Source: Benincasa hispida (taxonomy: Eukaryota; Streptophyta; Magnoliopsida; Cucurbitales; Cucurbitaceae). From it: a stretch of 64,000 nt of DNA. The stretch is from assembly GCF_009727055.1 (NCBI RefSeq), contig NC_052350.1, positions 19,065,789-19,129,788 on the forward strand, in the 5' to 3' direction. The notes beneath the pieces are model-generated. The model was not told the origin of the DNA. It saw nothing but the letters and a program-made list of their open reading frames with translations, and did not search any database. Shown one piece after another: positions 12,101-23,440 of this stretch (position 1 is the first letter of the stretch; the number at the start of each line of letters is the position of its first letter). The position numbers and the translations under genes were made by a program.

Positions 12101-12320
12101 AGACTATCATGCTCATCGCATAGTCAATAACTACATGATCGCATAGTATATGATACTCGACGCTCGCTACACGATCGTTTAGACTATCAAGCTCATTGCA
12201 TAGTCATTAGCTACACGATCGCATGGTATACGCTATTCGATGCATGCTACACAATCGTATAGACTTTCATGCTCATTGCATAGTCAAAAGCTACACGGTC
12301 GCATATAGACGATCGTTTAT
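12101..12320 (+). repeat. 80-bp tandem repeat in the Copia leader
   Basis: AGACTATCAT..., AGACTATCAA... and AGACTTTCAT... start at 12101, 12181 and 12261, so the period is exactly 80 bp, with the third copy partial. Each unit holds GCTCATYGCATAGTCA and CTACAYGATCGCAT followed by a CTACACRATCG palindrome-like motif. It lies about 400 bp after the primer site. Short open frames on both strands here are artefacts of the repeat. Confidence 0.75.
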
Positions 12321-12440
12321 ACTTGATGCCTTGTTGCTCGACGATCAAGGTGTTTGCTACACAATCAAGCTGCAAGGGTTCTTGGTGGAGCGGTTCAAGG
12401 CCCGGTTCACTTGTCCGAACCGGTGGATTCAACTTTTGTA

Positions 12441-14133
12441 ATAATTTAGCTTTTTATTTCCAATTTTGAGATAATCTATCCTGGTCCATCAATTTTATTT
12501 AAATGTACATGTGATGTATGTTTATTTTATATGCCATAATGTATGTCATATAGTTTTAAAACCTACCATATGTTATGCATTTTTTATGCATCATTTTATA
12601 TTATAAGTGTTATAATATATTAATATGCATGATTAAATTACATAAAGCATGCTCATGCATCATATAATATAACATCATATAATATAAGAGTTATAATATA
12701 TGCATGCATGCATTATAGCATATCCATGCATCATTTATATTATAAATGTTATAATATAAGGTTGAATGTTTGTATGGAATGTATGTTATAGCTTAATTCA
12801 TTATTTAGTTATATAAATGTTATATATTAGTAATGAATGAACATTGCATGAAGCATGACACTACTTTAGGTTAATTTATAATTGTTATCAATAACTTATG
12901 TATGTCTAGCTTGCAATGTTGGTTGGTTTTAATTGTTTCATTTTTTATAAGTATTATAATAAATGAAATTAGAATTAAAATCAATAATAAAGAGTTGCAT
13001 GCAAACCTTAGGCTTTAATAAATTTTTAAAAGTATTTTAAAATTTGATTGAGATAGACCTAAGATCACATTTCTAATAAGATTAGAAATCTAAGTTTAAG
13101 CTTTTAAATCGATTTAATAGGATTAAATTGATTCATAATAAAAGATCAAATATGCAACAAAAGTATCTATAAGGGACTTTTTGTCTAAGGTTGGTTCAGG
13201 CTGGGATACTTAATTCGATGAAAATGTCACACCCCTACCTGGGAACCTACCTGGAAAGGTGAATTATATAGATTTGTTACATGCATGCAAATTTGATGAA
13301 AGTCTGTTAAAGAGTTTAATAAAACTTGAATCAAAGTTGTTTAATCATTAAAAGCAAGTGTTGTTTTTTAGCAAATTAAACAAAGCACTTAGATAAAATC
13401 AATAGTCGAATTTTCTAAGTTAATGAACCTTAGGTAGAACACTCAGTGGGAGGAAAATGGAGTATGTAATACTTCACTTTAACTTTTACACGTTTCTCTC
13501 TAAAAGTTCACACCAGTGAGATCTATCCTCGGCCTCGAGGCACCAAAGGTGTCGCCCTACGAGTGGCATTTGGGTAAGTTAATACCAAGGTGAATGAAAA
13601 GAGTGTTCATAGTAAGTGGGAGTGGGACGTGTGACAACATATCCCTCAGTCTCTCTCATTAGGTTGGATAAAGTTTTATGCCTCGCCTCGTAGAATCGTG
13701 GGTGTCCCCTTAAAGAATGGTAGTTTTGCATAGCTCTTTATTTGATCTCCAGAAATGGATAGGGTTACTTTAGTCTCTTGTTCTAATCGGCTTTTTCCCA
13801 AGGTTGGCTCATTAGGGTGGGACACTAGGACCTAAAATGAGAGGTTACACTTACACAGAATTGTTAATGATATTAATAAATTCTGGACTGAACAATGGTG
13901 ACTATTAGATTCACTTATAAGGAGTTGCTTCTGTCTAATGGTTAAGAATGTCTCATTTCAGTGAAGGGGCACTTGATCACCCTACGGTGACTTTTGTCCT
14001 GCCCGAAGCATCATTGCAAAATAGATGTCACTTAGGGTACACTAGACTATTTTGCTAAAATGTGATTTGTTTTCTAAAAGTGGTTTAATGTAAGTAGACT
14101 TAATTAAGTTTGTTCTATTTCAGCAATTTTATT
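12441..14133 (+). other. Rest of the Copia leader, no gene
   Basis: AT-rich sequence with TTATAATATA/ATGCATG-type short repeats (12500-12870), then the conserved leader blocks near 13160-13260 and 13440-13860 shared with the minus-strand copy. No coding potential was seen. Confidence 0.5.
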
Positions 14134-14420
14134 ATGGCTACTGTGACTCCAAGCTTACTTGCCACCGAAAAATTAACTGGCGAAAACTACGCTAGTTGGA
14201 AAAATACAATAAACATGATTTTAATCATTGATGATCTCTGATTCGTCCTGATGGAAGAGTGTCCTCCCATTCCAACTCCTAGAAGCGTATGAGTGATGGA
14301 CAAGGGCGAACGAGAAGGCCCGAGCATACATCTTGGCTAGCCTTGACGGAGTCTTGGCCAAGAAGCATGCGCCCATGGTCACTGCATGTGAGATCATGGA
14401 GTCCTTGTGGGCAATGTTCG
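14134..14420 (+). pseudogene. Copia gag N-terminal fragment
   Basis: It opens MATVTPSLLATEKLTGENYA and continues WKNTINMILIIDDL, the standard start of this Copia gag, then meets a stop (TGA at 14239). Frame changes follow (traces of ECPPIP and of ANEKARAYILAS) before the element is truncated. A minus-strand open frame over the same stretch is a shadow. Confidence 0.65.
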
Positions 14421-15484
14421 AATTGTTAAAATCAGAAAACACACAGTGAAAGAATAACTGATCAATAAGCATTCTAATTCATTTATTCTGGCTTTAAATA
14501 AGCATGCTCATAAACTAATAAGAGGATTTCATAACATACCTTTGTAGAACCACTTGAATCTCGATTCCAGCTGCAAATCTTCTCCAAATCAACTCGTGAA
14601 CCACCTTAAGACTTTTCCTACTATTCTCTTGGTACCTTAGATTGAGTTGTGAGACTTAAAATAAGCTTGAATAAAGGGAATTTGGAGAAGAAGTCACTGC
14701 ATCACCATGGAAGGTGACCTTCTTCAATCTCAAGTTTTTCAGCAAAAACTATCAAGATGCCCCAGTTGCATGCCCGATTTCCACTTCATTCTTATCTATT
14801 TAATGCAAGACTATCATGCAAAGAAGATTGCTGCATGAAATGCACCTCATGCTTGGAAGATTAAATCAATGAAGATGGTGGAAAATGTATGAGCTACTTG
14901 GAATGGAAAGTGGAGAAATCCCACTTTTTTCATCTTCCATCCTTTTTCAATTTTGATTTCTAAAATCAATTTTGTTTTCAAATATGAAATTTTTATTAAT
15001 TTTACAAAATTAATTCAATAATTAATTTTATAATAAAATTAATAATAAATAATTAATTAAACAATTTAATTAATTCTAATTAATTTGAAATATTAAATTA
15101 ATTTTACACTAATTCCACCATCATGAATCCCTATTCATGAATTTAATATTTAAATCATATTTAAATATTAATTGATTCTCCAATTTCGTTTAATTCTAAA
15201 ATTAAACGCATAATTATATCACATATAATTACTAATTCCCTTAATCCTAGTTTGAACGTTTCAAATTAACTAATCATGCTACTCTAAGGCTAATCCATTT
15301 ACGAGTTAGTAGGGGGACCTCGTGGACCTATAGACATGAACTCTAATAATCTGAGATTAATTGACTAAACTCTTTACAACGAATTAACCTTCATTCGTTA
15401 ACTATTGGGTCATTCCACTAAAGTCCAGAGTTGCACTTCTCTCACTGTAGATATATTATGTCCACTCGATATAACCATGATCAG
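14421..15484 (-). repeat. LTR, minus orientation, left part (split by an insertion)
   Basis: This has the same LTR family blocks as 7697-8835 (compare the CCTTTGTAGAACCACTTGAATC region near 14540 and the TTACGAGTTAGTAGGGGGACC block near 15300). It ends at ATGATCAG (15477-15484). The LTR resumes after the same word at 25415-25422 and runs to about 25597. Removing 15485-25414 restores a continuous LTR. Confidence 0.6.
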
Positions 15485-15944
15485 TAGGAGTGTTCAAATA
15501 ACCCGACAACCCGAATTATCCAAACTACCAACCCAAAATATAAGGGTTGGGTTGGGTTAGTTTTGTTTTTAGGTTGGGTTGGGTTAAACTTTTTCTATTT
15601 TTATTGGGTTGGGTTGGGTCGTAGGTTGGCTAAAAAAAATTTGGGTTGACCCAACCCAATCCGAATTTTATATATAAAAATAAAATATACTATACATATT
15701 TCTCTTTGTTTAAATTTTGATTACTTTGTATTGATTAATTTGTTAAATTTAAATATTTTTCTTTTAAAATTATTATGATATTTGTCTTTATTTGAAGTTG
15801 CAATAAATATCTTAGATGTTTGGTATTTAGCATTTGAATTTTATGAGATTTTAGTTATTAGTCATGTGTTGTATATGAATTTACATATTTTTAGTTAAAA
15901 AAAAAAAAAAGTTATAACCCAACAACCCAATCCAATTGATAACT
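15485..15944. repeat. Left GGGTT-rich arm of the hAT-like element
   Basis: It contains repeated AACCCGA, GGGTTGGGTTGGG and ACCCAACCC words, some arranged as inverted repeats (15540-15665), then AT-rich sequence and an A-tract at 15898-15911. These are not telomere repeats: the plant telomere unit is TTTAGGG. Confidence 0.5.
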
Positions 15945-17443
15945 TGTAGTAATACAAATTATTGTCTCTCAAAAGTTGGAACAATTAGGATTTTTAATGA
16001 TAAAATCTCATCATTCTTACAGAAAATGCATGAAATTACTCAAACATTACAAAACTCATATAAAAGAATGTTTATTGCTGAAAGCTGCGTCACTAACACA
16101 TAATATTGCAGGATTTCAACAAAGATTCTAAGTGTCGTAAGCAACGTCAACACGTGGGCATGCATCGAAGGGATTTCAACGTAACAAAGGTTCATTGACT
16201 TAGACTATTTGTGTCAAATAACCACTTGCAAGCATGGGCATCTATAGCTGGCAGCGTCTGAAAAGTGTCTGAGTGTTAGGCGATTGACCAGGGTATGGAA
16301 TTTAATGTTGTCCCATCATCAAGCTGATGAAGAGCAACGCCTATAAATAAAAGAAATCCCACCAAAAGAAGGATGATCAACTCATTTGTATAATTCTGAA
16401 ATTTAGAAACTTAGAGCTTTGCTGCTGTGACAAGAATAACACAAGAAGAAAAAGATCCACCCACACCGTTGATCAAGGAGTGAAGAAAACTTAGCTCGAG
16501 GGAGAATTTTCTTCTATTTCTTCTACAAGTTGGTTGTACACAATTTAAATTGAGCCAAAGAGGACAAGAGATTGTACTCTGCAGCTTGACTCTTTTTTTT
16601 TTTTTTAATCTCAATTCTATTCTCTTCATCTCATTCGATTAAGTATTGATCTTGTAAAGATAATTTGGTTCTTTATGAATTCACATATTTGATCAACTAC
16701 ACTTTGGTATTGTTTATTTCTTGCCTTATATTAGATGGATCTATAACTTCATACAAAGTCCATTTCTAAACGCTTAAGCCAACATAATCACTTGGTAAAA
16801 GCTACTTTAGCTTGAATTATTCGAGAGAATAAGCAAGCGAGCATTAAGTTAAAAATGCTTTGTACATCTAGAGATAGAGGCACTAATGTTTTATTACATT
16901 CTGTGATTGACGCATGCATGTAGAGATAGGAATTTATGTGGCATCTGCATTGAGAAGTGTTGAATAGATATTAAGCAAAAACCTAACGCATTTCAGTTAT
17001 AAACAAACAAAGTCATTTCCATCCGCACCATATTCTTGTACGTGTACATTTCACTTATATCGATGCATACCACTTGCACTGAACACCATTTTCACACGAA
17101 CCCCTGTTTTCCACTTGACCTTTTGTATCTTCTTGCATGCACACATCAAACTTAGTGTAGATAACTCATTCAACATTCACTTAGGATACTTCTACATTAG
17201 TTACAACGCAAGCTCTGTGTTAGCTTTAATCTAAATCCCTAAGTTCGACCCTATACTTACCAAGAACCTGGATTAGATTTATACTTGGATCTGATTCAGG
17301 AAAACTTGAACGCATAGAGGAGTGTCACGCGTCCCTTTACGCATCACTAACGCATCGTCAATGCATTATTTACATTTGCACCCTATTTTTCCAGTTTCCT
17401 CGCACAATACACTCCTAAGTTCACATCCCGAAGAGAACGAACA
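15945..17443 (+). repeat. Probable 5' LTR of Athila element 1
   Basis: This is the stretch between the GGGTT-rich arm and the primer site. It starts near TGTAGTAATACAAATTATTG and ends with ...GAACGAACA five bases before the primer site. A TATAAATAAAAG-like box near 16341 could be the promoter. Small open frames inside have no family match. Confidence 0.45.
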
Positions 17444-17447
17444 ATTA

Positions 17448-17468
17448 TTTGGCACCATTGTCGGGGAT
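17448..17468 (+). other. Athila primer-binding site
   Basis: TTTGGCACCATTGTCGGGGA resembles the TGGCGCCGTTGCCGGGGA-type site of Athila elements, complementary to a tRNA 3' end (tRNA-Asp type in the family). The same motif with one difference marks the second Athila element at 29507. Confidence 0.65.
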
Positions 17469-17493
17469 TTAGCAACAAAACTAACCAGAAATT

Positions 17494-19417
17494 TTGCTTG
17501 TATCTTTGCAACTAAGGGAGTATTACGAGCTAAGCGAAAGCTTGAAAACGTTAATAAGACGGGAAAACACTTCTGAACTCGTATACGACCCCGAAGTTGA
17601 AAGGACCTTTGAACGAAGAAACCGATCTAATCGTCCCCGTAGGTCAAGGCAACAACAACTCCGACAGCAAATCAGGCAACAACGAATGACGGACGAGCAA
17701 GTAAACCATAATTTAGCTCAACAGCTAGCCAACGTTGCTCAAAATCCTATCATAATGGCGAATAATAGTACGCATCCCATGCGGGAGTATGCATTTCCTG
17801 TGTTGTATGATTTCTCACCAGGGATAATATATCCAATGCCAGATGAGACAAGATTTGAGATGAAATCTGTAATGTTACAAATGCTTCAAACAGCTGGCCA
17901 GTTTGGAGGTGCTCGTGGAGAAGACCCTCACGCCCACATGAAATGTTTCCTAGAGACGTGCAATTTGTTTGTGATTCCTAGAATCACACCAGAAGCTATC
18001 AGGCTATCCTTATTCTATTCTCTGCATGACGACGCAAAGCAATAAGCGAGTTCTTTGGAGCCTGGGGAGATAATGACTTGGGAAAAGTTAGTAGACAAAT
18101 TCATGAAGAAATATTTCCGACCCACCACAAATGCAAGAAAGCGGAGAGAAATAATGAATTTTAAGCAAGAAGAATTCAAAACTTTGAGTGCCGCATGGGA
18201 GCGCTTCAAAGGACTGGTCAAGAATTTCCCCACTCACAGATTACTTTTAACTATCCAGATGGAAACCTTTTATGGAGGATTGAACAGAGCATCTCAAATG
18301 GCAGTCTACGTAGCTACAACTGGTGGTATCATGGATAAATTTTATAACGAAGCTAAGGAAATACTAGACCGTATCGCCAAAAGTAATATGGAATGGGTAG
18401 ATGACATTTATGACGCAAGAGCACATAGGAGGAGACGCTCTCAGAATGTAAACTCTGTTGATTCTAACGCAATAGCCACGTTCTCTGCACAAGTGGCTAC
18501 CATGACAAACCTTTTTCAGAATATATCATTGGGGAACGCATCAAACACACAAAAGGTAAATCAGGTGGAAACATTCGTACAGCCCATGTTTAGCTGTGTG
18601 GGTTGTGGAGATCCTCATTCCTACACTGATTCCCATAGAATCCGCAATCGGTATGATTTATTAAAAATAACCCATTCTCGAACACCTATAATCCTGGATG
18701 GAGGAACCATCCAAATTTCTCTTGGGAGGTCACCAACAGGAGCAACACCAACCAGGGGTAAATCAGCAGCATAAGCAAGGACAGCCGCCTGAATTCCAGC
18801 CATATCAGCAACCGCACCAACAATCCTTCAATAGAGGAAGTCATGCGTCAAGCTCAACTTCTTCGCTTGAAAACCTCTTAAAGGAATATATCGCCCAGAA
18901 TGACGCATTGCTAAAAAGGCAAGCGTCATTCATTAGAAATCTGGAGATACAAGTGGCGCAAATCACTATTGAGTTGAAGAATCGGCCGCTAGGAGCCTTG
19001 CCCAACAATAAAGAAACCTCAGGAAATAGCAACGGAAAAGAGCAATGTCATATAGTGACATTGGGAAGTGGCAGACCTCTTGTAGAAAGAATAGTAAACC
19101 CAAGAAACAACAATCCTTCAACTGAGCACACAACATGCCCAAAGGCATTTGAAGATCAAGAAAAACGGACGCCAGAATCTACAAGTCATTCCAACTGGAG
19201 CACGTCTAACGCAGGAGCACCTGTCGTGCAGCTGAAAGCATCATTTCATAGACGCTTGCTGAAGAAGTGTGATGAGCAGCAGTTTAAGCATTTTCTTGAA
19301 CTTCTGAGGCAACTGCACATTAACATCTCACTTATAGAAGCCTTAGAACAAATGCCCAAGTATGTAAAATTTCTGAAGGATATTCTGACGAAGAAGAGAA
19401 GAATCAGTGAGACATAA
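17494..19417 (+). pseudogene. Athila gag polyprotein (interrupted)
   Basis: The product reads YDPEVERTFERRNR, then a capsid region (FEMKSVMLQMLQTAGQFGG, EDPHAHMKCFLETCN, FYSLHDDAKQ-stop-ASSLEPGEIMTWEKL, FMKKYFRPTTNARKRREI). A defective zinc knuckle region near 18595 follows (CVGCGDPHSYTDS, last Cys replaced). A TAA at 18043 and a frameshift near 18690 break it. After the shift the frame stays open to 19417 with LENLLKEYIAQNDALLKRQ, typical of the gag C-terminal coiled-coil part. Capsid would package the element RNA. Confidence 0.7.
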
Positions 19418-19509
19418 GTAATTGCTCTAATGCAGGAGTGCAATGCGTTAATCAACAACAACTTACCTAAGAAACAGAAGGATCCGAGAAGCTTCACAAT
19501 CCCGTGCTC

Positions 19510-19961
19510 AATCGGAGGGCTAGACGTGGGACTGCACTTTGTGATCTAGAAGCAAGCATCAACCTCATGCCCCTCTCAATTTTCAAGAAATTAGGAATTA
19601 GTGAAGCGAACCCACTTCTGTAACGCTTCAACTCACTGATAGAACGATCATAAATCCTGAAGGAAAGATTGAGGATGTTTTGGTGAAAGTTGACAAGTTC
19701 ATATTCCTAGCAGATTTCATCATCCTTGATTATGAAGTAGACAGGAATGTACCAATCATTCTTGCTACTGAGAAAGTACTAATAGACGTGCATAAGGGAG
19801 AACTGACCATACGCGTAGATAACCAAGAAATGAAATTTAATGTGTTAAACGCATTAAAATTTTTGGATGATGATGAATGTCAACTTAGCAACTCAATAGA
19901 ATTGCTTGAAAAAGAAGCAGACCAAGCTTGTACACGACAACAAATTCTATTTTTGGGATGA
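19510..19961 (+). pseudogene. Athila aspartic protease remnant
   Basis: ALCDLEASINLMPLSIFKKL near 19530 is the retropepsin active-site region. The family form is CDLGAS; here Gly is Glu, next to the catalytic Asp. After a frameshift, VLVKVDKFIFLADFIILD and the expected flap/C-terminal region follow to 19961, where the frame ends. RT should follow but does not. Confidence 0.65.
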
Positions 19962-20014
19962 ACCATTTCTTTACTAACAAGGTCCCGACTCCATCATTCG
20001 TCGGTGCATTCCAG

Positions 20015-21151
20015 AAGGAGAGACACAACGCATCCTAGCTGAGTGCTATGATTCTTCTTATGGAGGTCATTTTGATGGACAAAGAACAGCTGCAAAGGTT
20101 CTCTAATGTAGGTATTTCTGGCTCACCCTCTTAAAGGATGCAAGGGAGTATGTTCTCAAGTGTGACCCTTGTCAACGCACAGGTAATATATCCTCAAAGG
20201 ATGCAATGCCTCTGGATAATATACTTGAAGTCAAATTATTTGATGTATGGGGCATCGATTTCATGGGACCTTTCCCTGTGTCCTGTGGTCAACAATACAT
20301 CTTGCTAGTAGTAGACTATGTATCAAAATGTTAGGCTACAATTGAGTTGAAGTTGTAGCTTGTGCCAAGAAGGATGTAGTGACTATCTCAAAGTTTCTCA
20401 ACAAGAATATTTTCACATGCTTTGGACGCTGAGGGAACTGGTGAGTGATAAAGGTACGCACTTTATTAACCACATCATTTCGAAATTACTTGCTAAATAC
20501 AATGTTAGGCACAAAATTGCTATCGCATATCACCTTCAAACCAACGGTTAAGCAGAAGTATCCAATCGGGAAATAAAGACGATATTGGAAAAGGTAGTCA
20601 ACGTATCATGAAAAGATTGGGCACAAAGGTTAGACGAAGCACTTTGGGCCTACATAATTGCCTACAAAACTGCAATAGGTATGTCTCCATACTCTTTGGT
20701 ATTTAGAAAAGCCTGTCACTTACTGTTGGAGTTAAAGTACAAAGCTTTTTCGGCAGTGAAAAAGCTGAACTTGAACCTGCAAGCCGTGGATGAACAACGC
20801 AAGCTTCAGTTCAATGAGCTTGATGAATGACGGCCGAACGCATACGAAAACAACAAAATCTACAAGGAAAAGACTAAACGTGAGCATGACCAATGCATCA
20901 GTAAGAAAGAATTTGTTGTTGGGCAAAAAATCTCATTATTCAACTCACGATTGTGTTTGTTTCCAGGAAAATTAAAATCTAGGTGGTCAGGATCGTTTAT
21001 CATTAAAACAATCTTTCCACATAGAGCTGTTGAATTAACACCAAAATATGGCACAAATGTGTTCAAAGTAAATGGGAAAAGGGGAAAGCCCTACTTTGAA
21101 GAAAGTATAGAACGACAGAAGTCATCTCTCGAGTTGCGTGAAGCCAACTGA
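20015..21151 (+). pseudogene. Athila integrase remnant
   Basis: The frame shows a zinc-binding part (YGGHFDGQRTAAKVL... then KCDPCQRTGNIS), the catalytic core (WGIDFMGPFPVS near 20250, SDKGTHFINHIISKL near 20448, SNREIKTILEK near 20565; the D, D, E residues are present) and a C-terminal part (FPGKLKSRWSGSF). Stops at several places, a TAA in place of Gln in the NG-stop-AEV motif near 20550, and frameshifts make it inactive. Confidence 0.7.
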
Positions 21152-21842
21152 GGCTCGCGTCTAAGCTTCCTTGCATTCAAATAGACACATATTCCAGGGA
21201 CGCTTCTTCTACACCAACTCTTTTTACATTCTGTATTCTATGTTTGCGATTATTTGCGATTTACTTTGTGTTATTTGTTAGCTTTTGCTTTGATTTATGG
21301 TCATTTGCTGAATTTATGCATTACAAAAAAAATGTTAAATCAACTTGAAGAAGTTTAGATAGAAAGAGGGTAGGATTCTAATATGTTGGACTTAAGCCAA
21401 CGTATAAACCAAACATCAAAAAGGATGTCCCTCGAAGACATAAAGCACTTGATTACTTAGAAACCCTAGGCGCATCCTTTCATCTGCACCATTAATGACG
21501 ATGTCAGGCACCGCCTGACGTCGCTTCACATCCCCCTAAAAGCCTATAAAAGGCAACCTCCTTCAGTCTTCTCTCTTATTCTCTCTTTACTTTCATTCCT
21601 TCCTCTCAAAGTCCCTTGCTATTCCTCAAGCTCTCGAAGCCCTCGTCGTTCATTCAAACCAGACATTTCAGTCAGCATTCCAGTAATCTCCCTCAACCAC
21701 GTTGTCAGACGCCTCAGATAGCCAGAACTAATCACTGAGCTTCGAAGGAGATTCACCGGTAAACTCCTTATTCTCTTCTTCCATTTCAATATCGCTTCCC
21801 TTATTCCCTCGCCCAGCCTCGAAAGCCCATTTTCTAGCCAAA

Positions 21843-23440
21843 CCTTCGCATGACGGGTCGTCTTTTGTCTCTCAAAGACCATCTCGATCGAAACCCTTTA
21901 CCATCCAAAAACCTCAACCCTCTAAAACCTCCCAAAAATTTAAAACCTCTACCAAACCTAAACCTAAAACCCCTACCAAGCCGAAGCGGCAGGCTACAGC
22001 TAGGTACCTTTCAACCTCTGCGTTTGTCGCCAAACCCTACAAATCGCCCGCACCACACCAGTTATACCAAACATTAGTTCGATTGTTGCGACGCATGACC
22101 CTACCTCAGACCACCTTTGCACTACTTCATCACCTGCCGTGCGTCCCCTTACCCCTCTCTCCATCTAACTTGGTCGCTGCATACCCCATTTGGCACCCCA
22201 CCAACCACATCTCCTAAACCAAGCTCTGATAGCTATGCGTCAGAGCACGATAGTGCTGATCTTGCGGAGCTGGCTCGAAGGGACGAGCAAGAAGTGTTTG
22301 GGGCGATTTTAGCAAGCCTAAACCAAGAACAACTCGATGTGGATCAAGTGATGCGTCCTAACCCAACCAACACATCACTCGAAGTTGATGAGGCGGAGCG
22401 ATAAGTGATGATGCTTGAAGCTGAGTTAGAAGAAGAGAATGAAGAGAGAGAAAATGAGGTTGGCCCAGACGCATCACAACCTAAACAACTAATGCGGAGA
22501 AGGGCCATCAAAAGGAAAAAGAAAGTTGAGAAAAAGAAAGTTGATTTTGGAGGATGATGAAGAAGAGCGTCCTGCACCTGGACCTGAAGGTGCAACGCAT
22601 GAGGCCAGCTCTGACTCGAGAATGATGGAAAGAGGATTGGAGAGGTATAGGCCTGCAGGTCAAGGGCAAAGGAAGTCTGCCCTTCAAAAAGAATTAGAAA
22701 ATGAGCTAAGAGAGTTCGTGCAAGAAGCCAGAACGCATGAAGCGGGGAAACGCAAGGTGACAGCCGCGTCACCTAGGAAGACTAAAGGGAGGATGCGTCA
22801 GTTCAATGACATTCTTACTGAGAAAGGCTTCTTCCCTAAATGCAGCCTATTGCCTGCTTATATAACAAACACTGTGGACGCAATACGCTGGCATCAACTT
22901 TGCGTTGGGCCCACAAGGATTTGGCCCAACCTTGTCCGCCGCGTCTAAAGTAGTGAGTTTGATGAAGAAAGGAACACTACGCTTGTAGATGATATCTTGG
23001 TGCGCTTCTCTGTGAAAAGAATCAACGAAATGTTCAATATTGAGAGTAATCCAGACTCATAAAGGAATAGCATCTTTGAGCAACCAACTCCCAGCCATTT
23101 AGAAGATGTATTACGAGTGGTGGCCAAACCTGGAAGCACATGGCAAATTTCAAGAAGTGAAGTGATGATTTTAGCTTCCAGGAACCTCACACTGAACACA
23201 AACCTATGGTTGTATTTGATTAAGAACCATATCATGCCTACAACGCATGATGAAACGGTTTCAAGAGAACGCGTCCTAGCCATCTACTGCATCATGCAGT
23301 GCATCCTTCTGGACATAGGGAGGATAATCGTGGATCAGATCAAAGCCATCAAAGCAAAACCACGCGGCCAACTTTACTTCCCTTGGTTGATCTGTGTGCT
23401 ATGTGAACGCGGGGGCATCCCTCTGGGGGATGAAAATTAG
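21843..23440 (+). pseudogene. Athila post-pol reading frame (env position, plant-transposon-protein type)
   Basis: A Lys/Pro-rich start (about 21850-22060), an acidic/basic middle (EEENEERENEVGPDAS, then KRKKKVEKKK) and a conserved globular part (EKGFFPKCSLLPAYITNTVDA at 22820-22890; HDETVSRERVLAIYCIM near 23247; LDIGRIIVDQIKAIK near 23312) match the second ORF of Athila elements, often annotated as putative plant transposon protein. It lies where an env gene would, but I see no signal peptide or transmembrane segment in the conserved part. Several frameshifts are present. Confidence 0.6.

Larger units (their letters stand above)
10910..14420 (+). mobile_element. Truncated Copia retrotransposon, plus strand
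   Basis: This comprises a 5'-truncated LTR (10910-11687) that repeats the 3' half of the preceding LTR, then the primer site (11689-11704), a 2.4-kb leader and the start of gag (14134-14420). At 14421 it is cut off by a minus-oriented LTR. Leader and gag match the minus-strand element at 3636-7257. Confidence 0.6.

Noticed and set aside
12223..12441. Overlapping open frames on both strands (about 60-72 codons) in the Copia leader
   Set aside because: They arise from the 80-bp tandem repeat, which happens to lack stops. No homology.
15490..15660. GGGTTGGGTT and AACCC repeats as interstitial telomere DNA
   Set aside because: The plant telomere unit is TTTAGGG/CCCTAAA. Here the unit is GGGTT in both orientations, typical of a hAT-like element's subterminal region.
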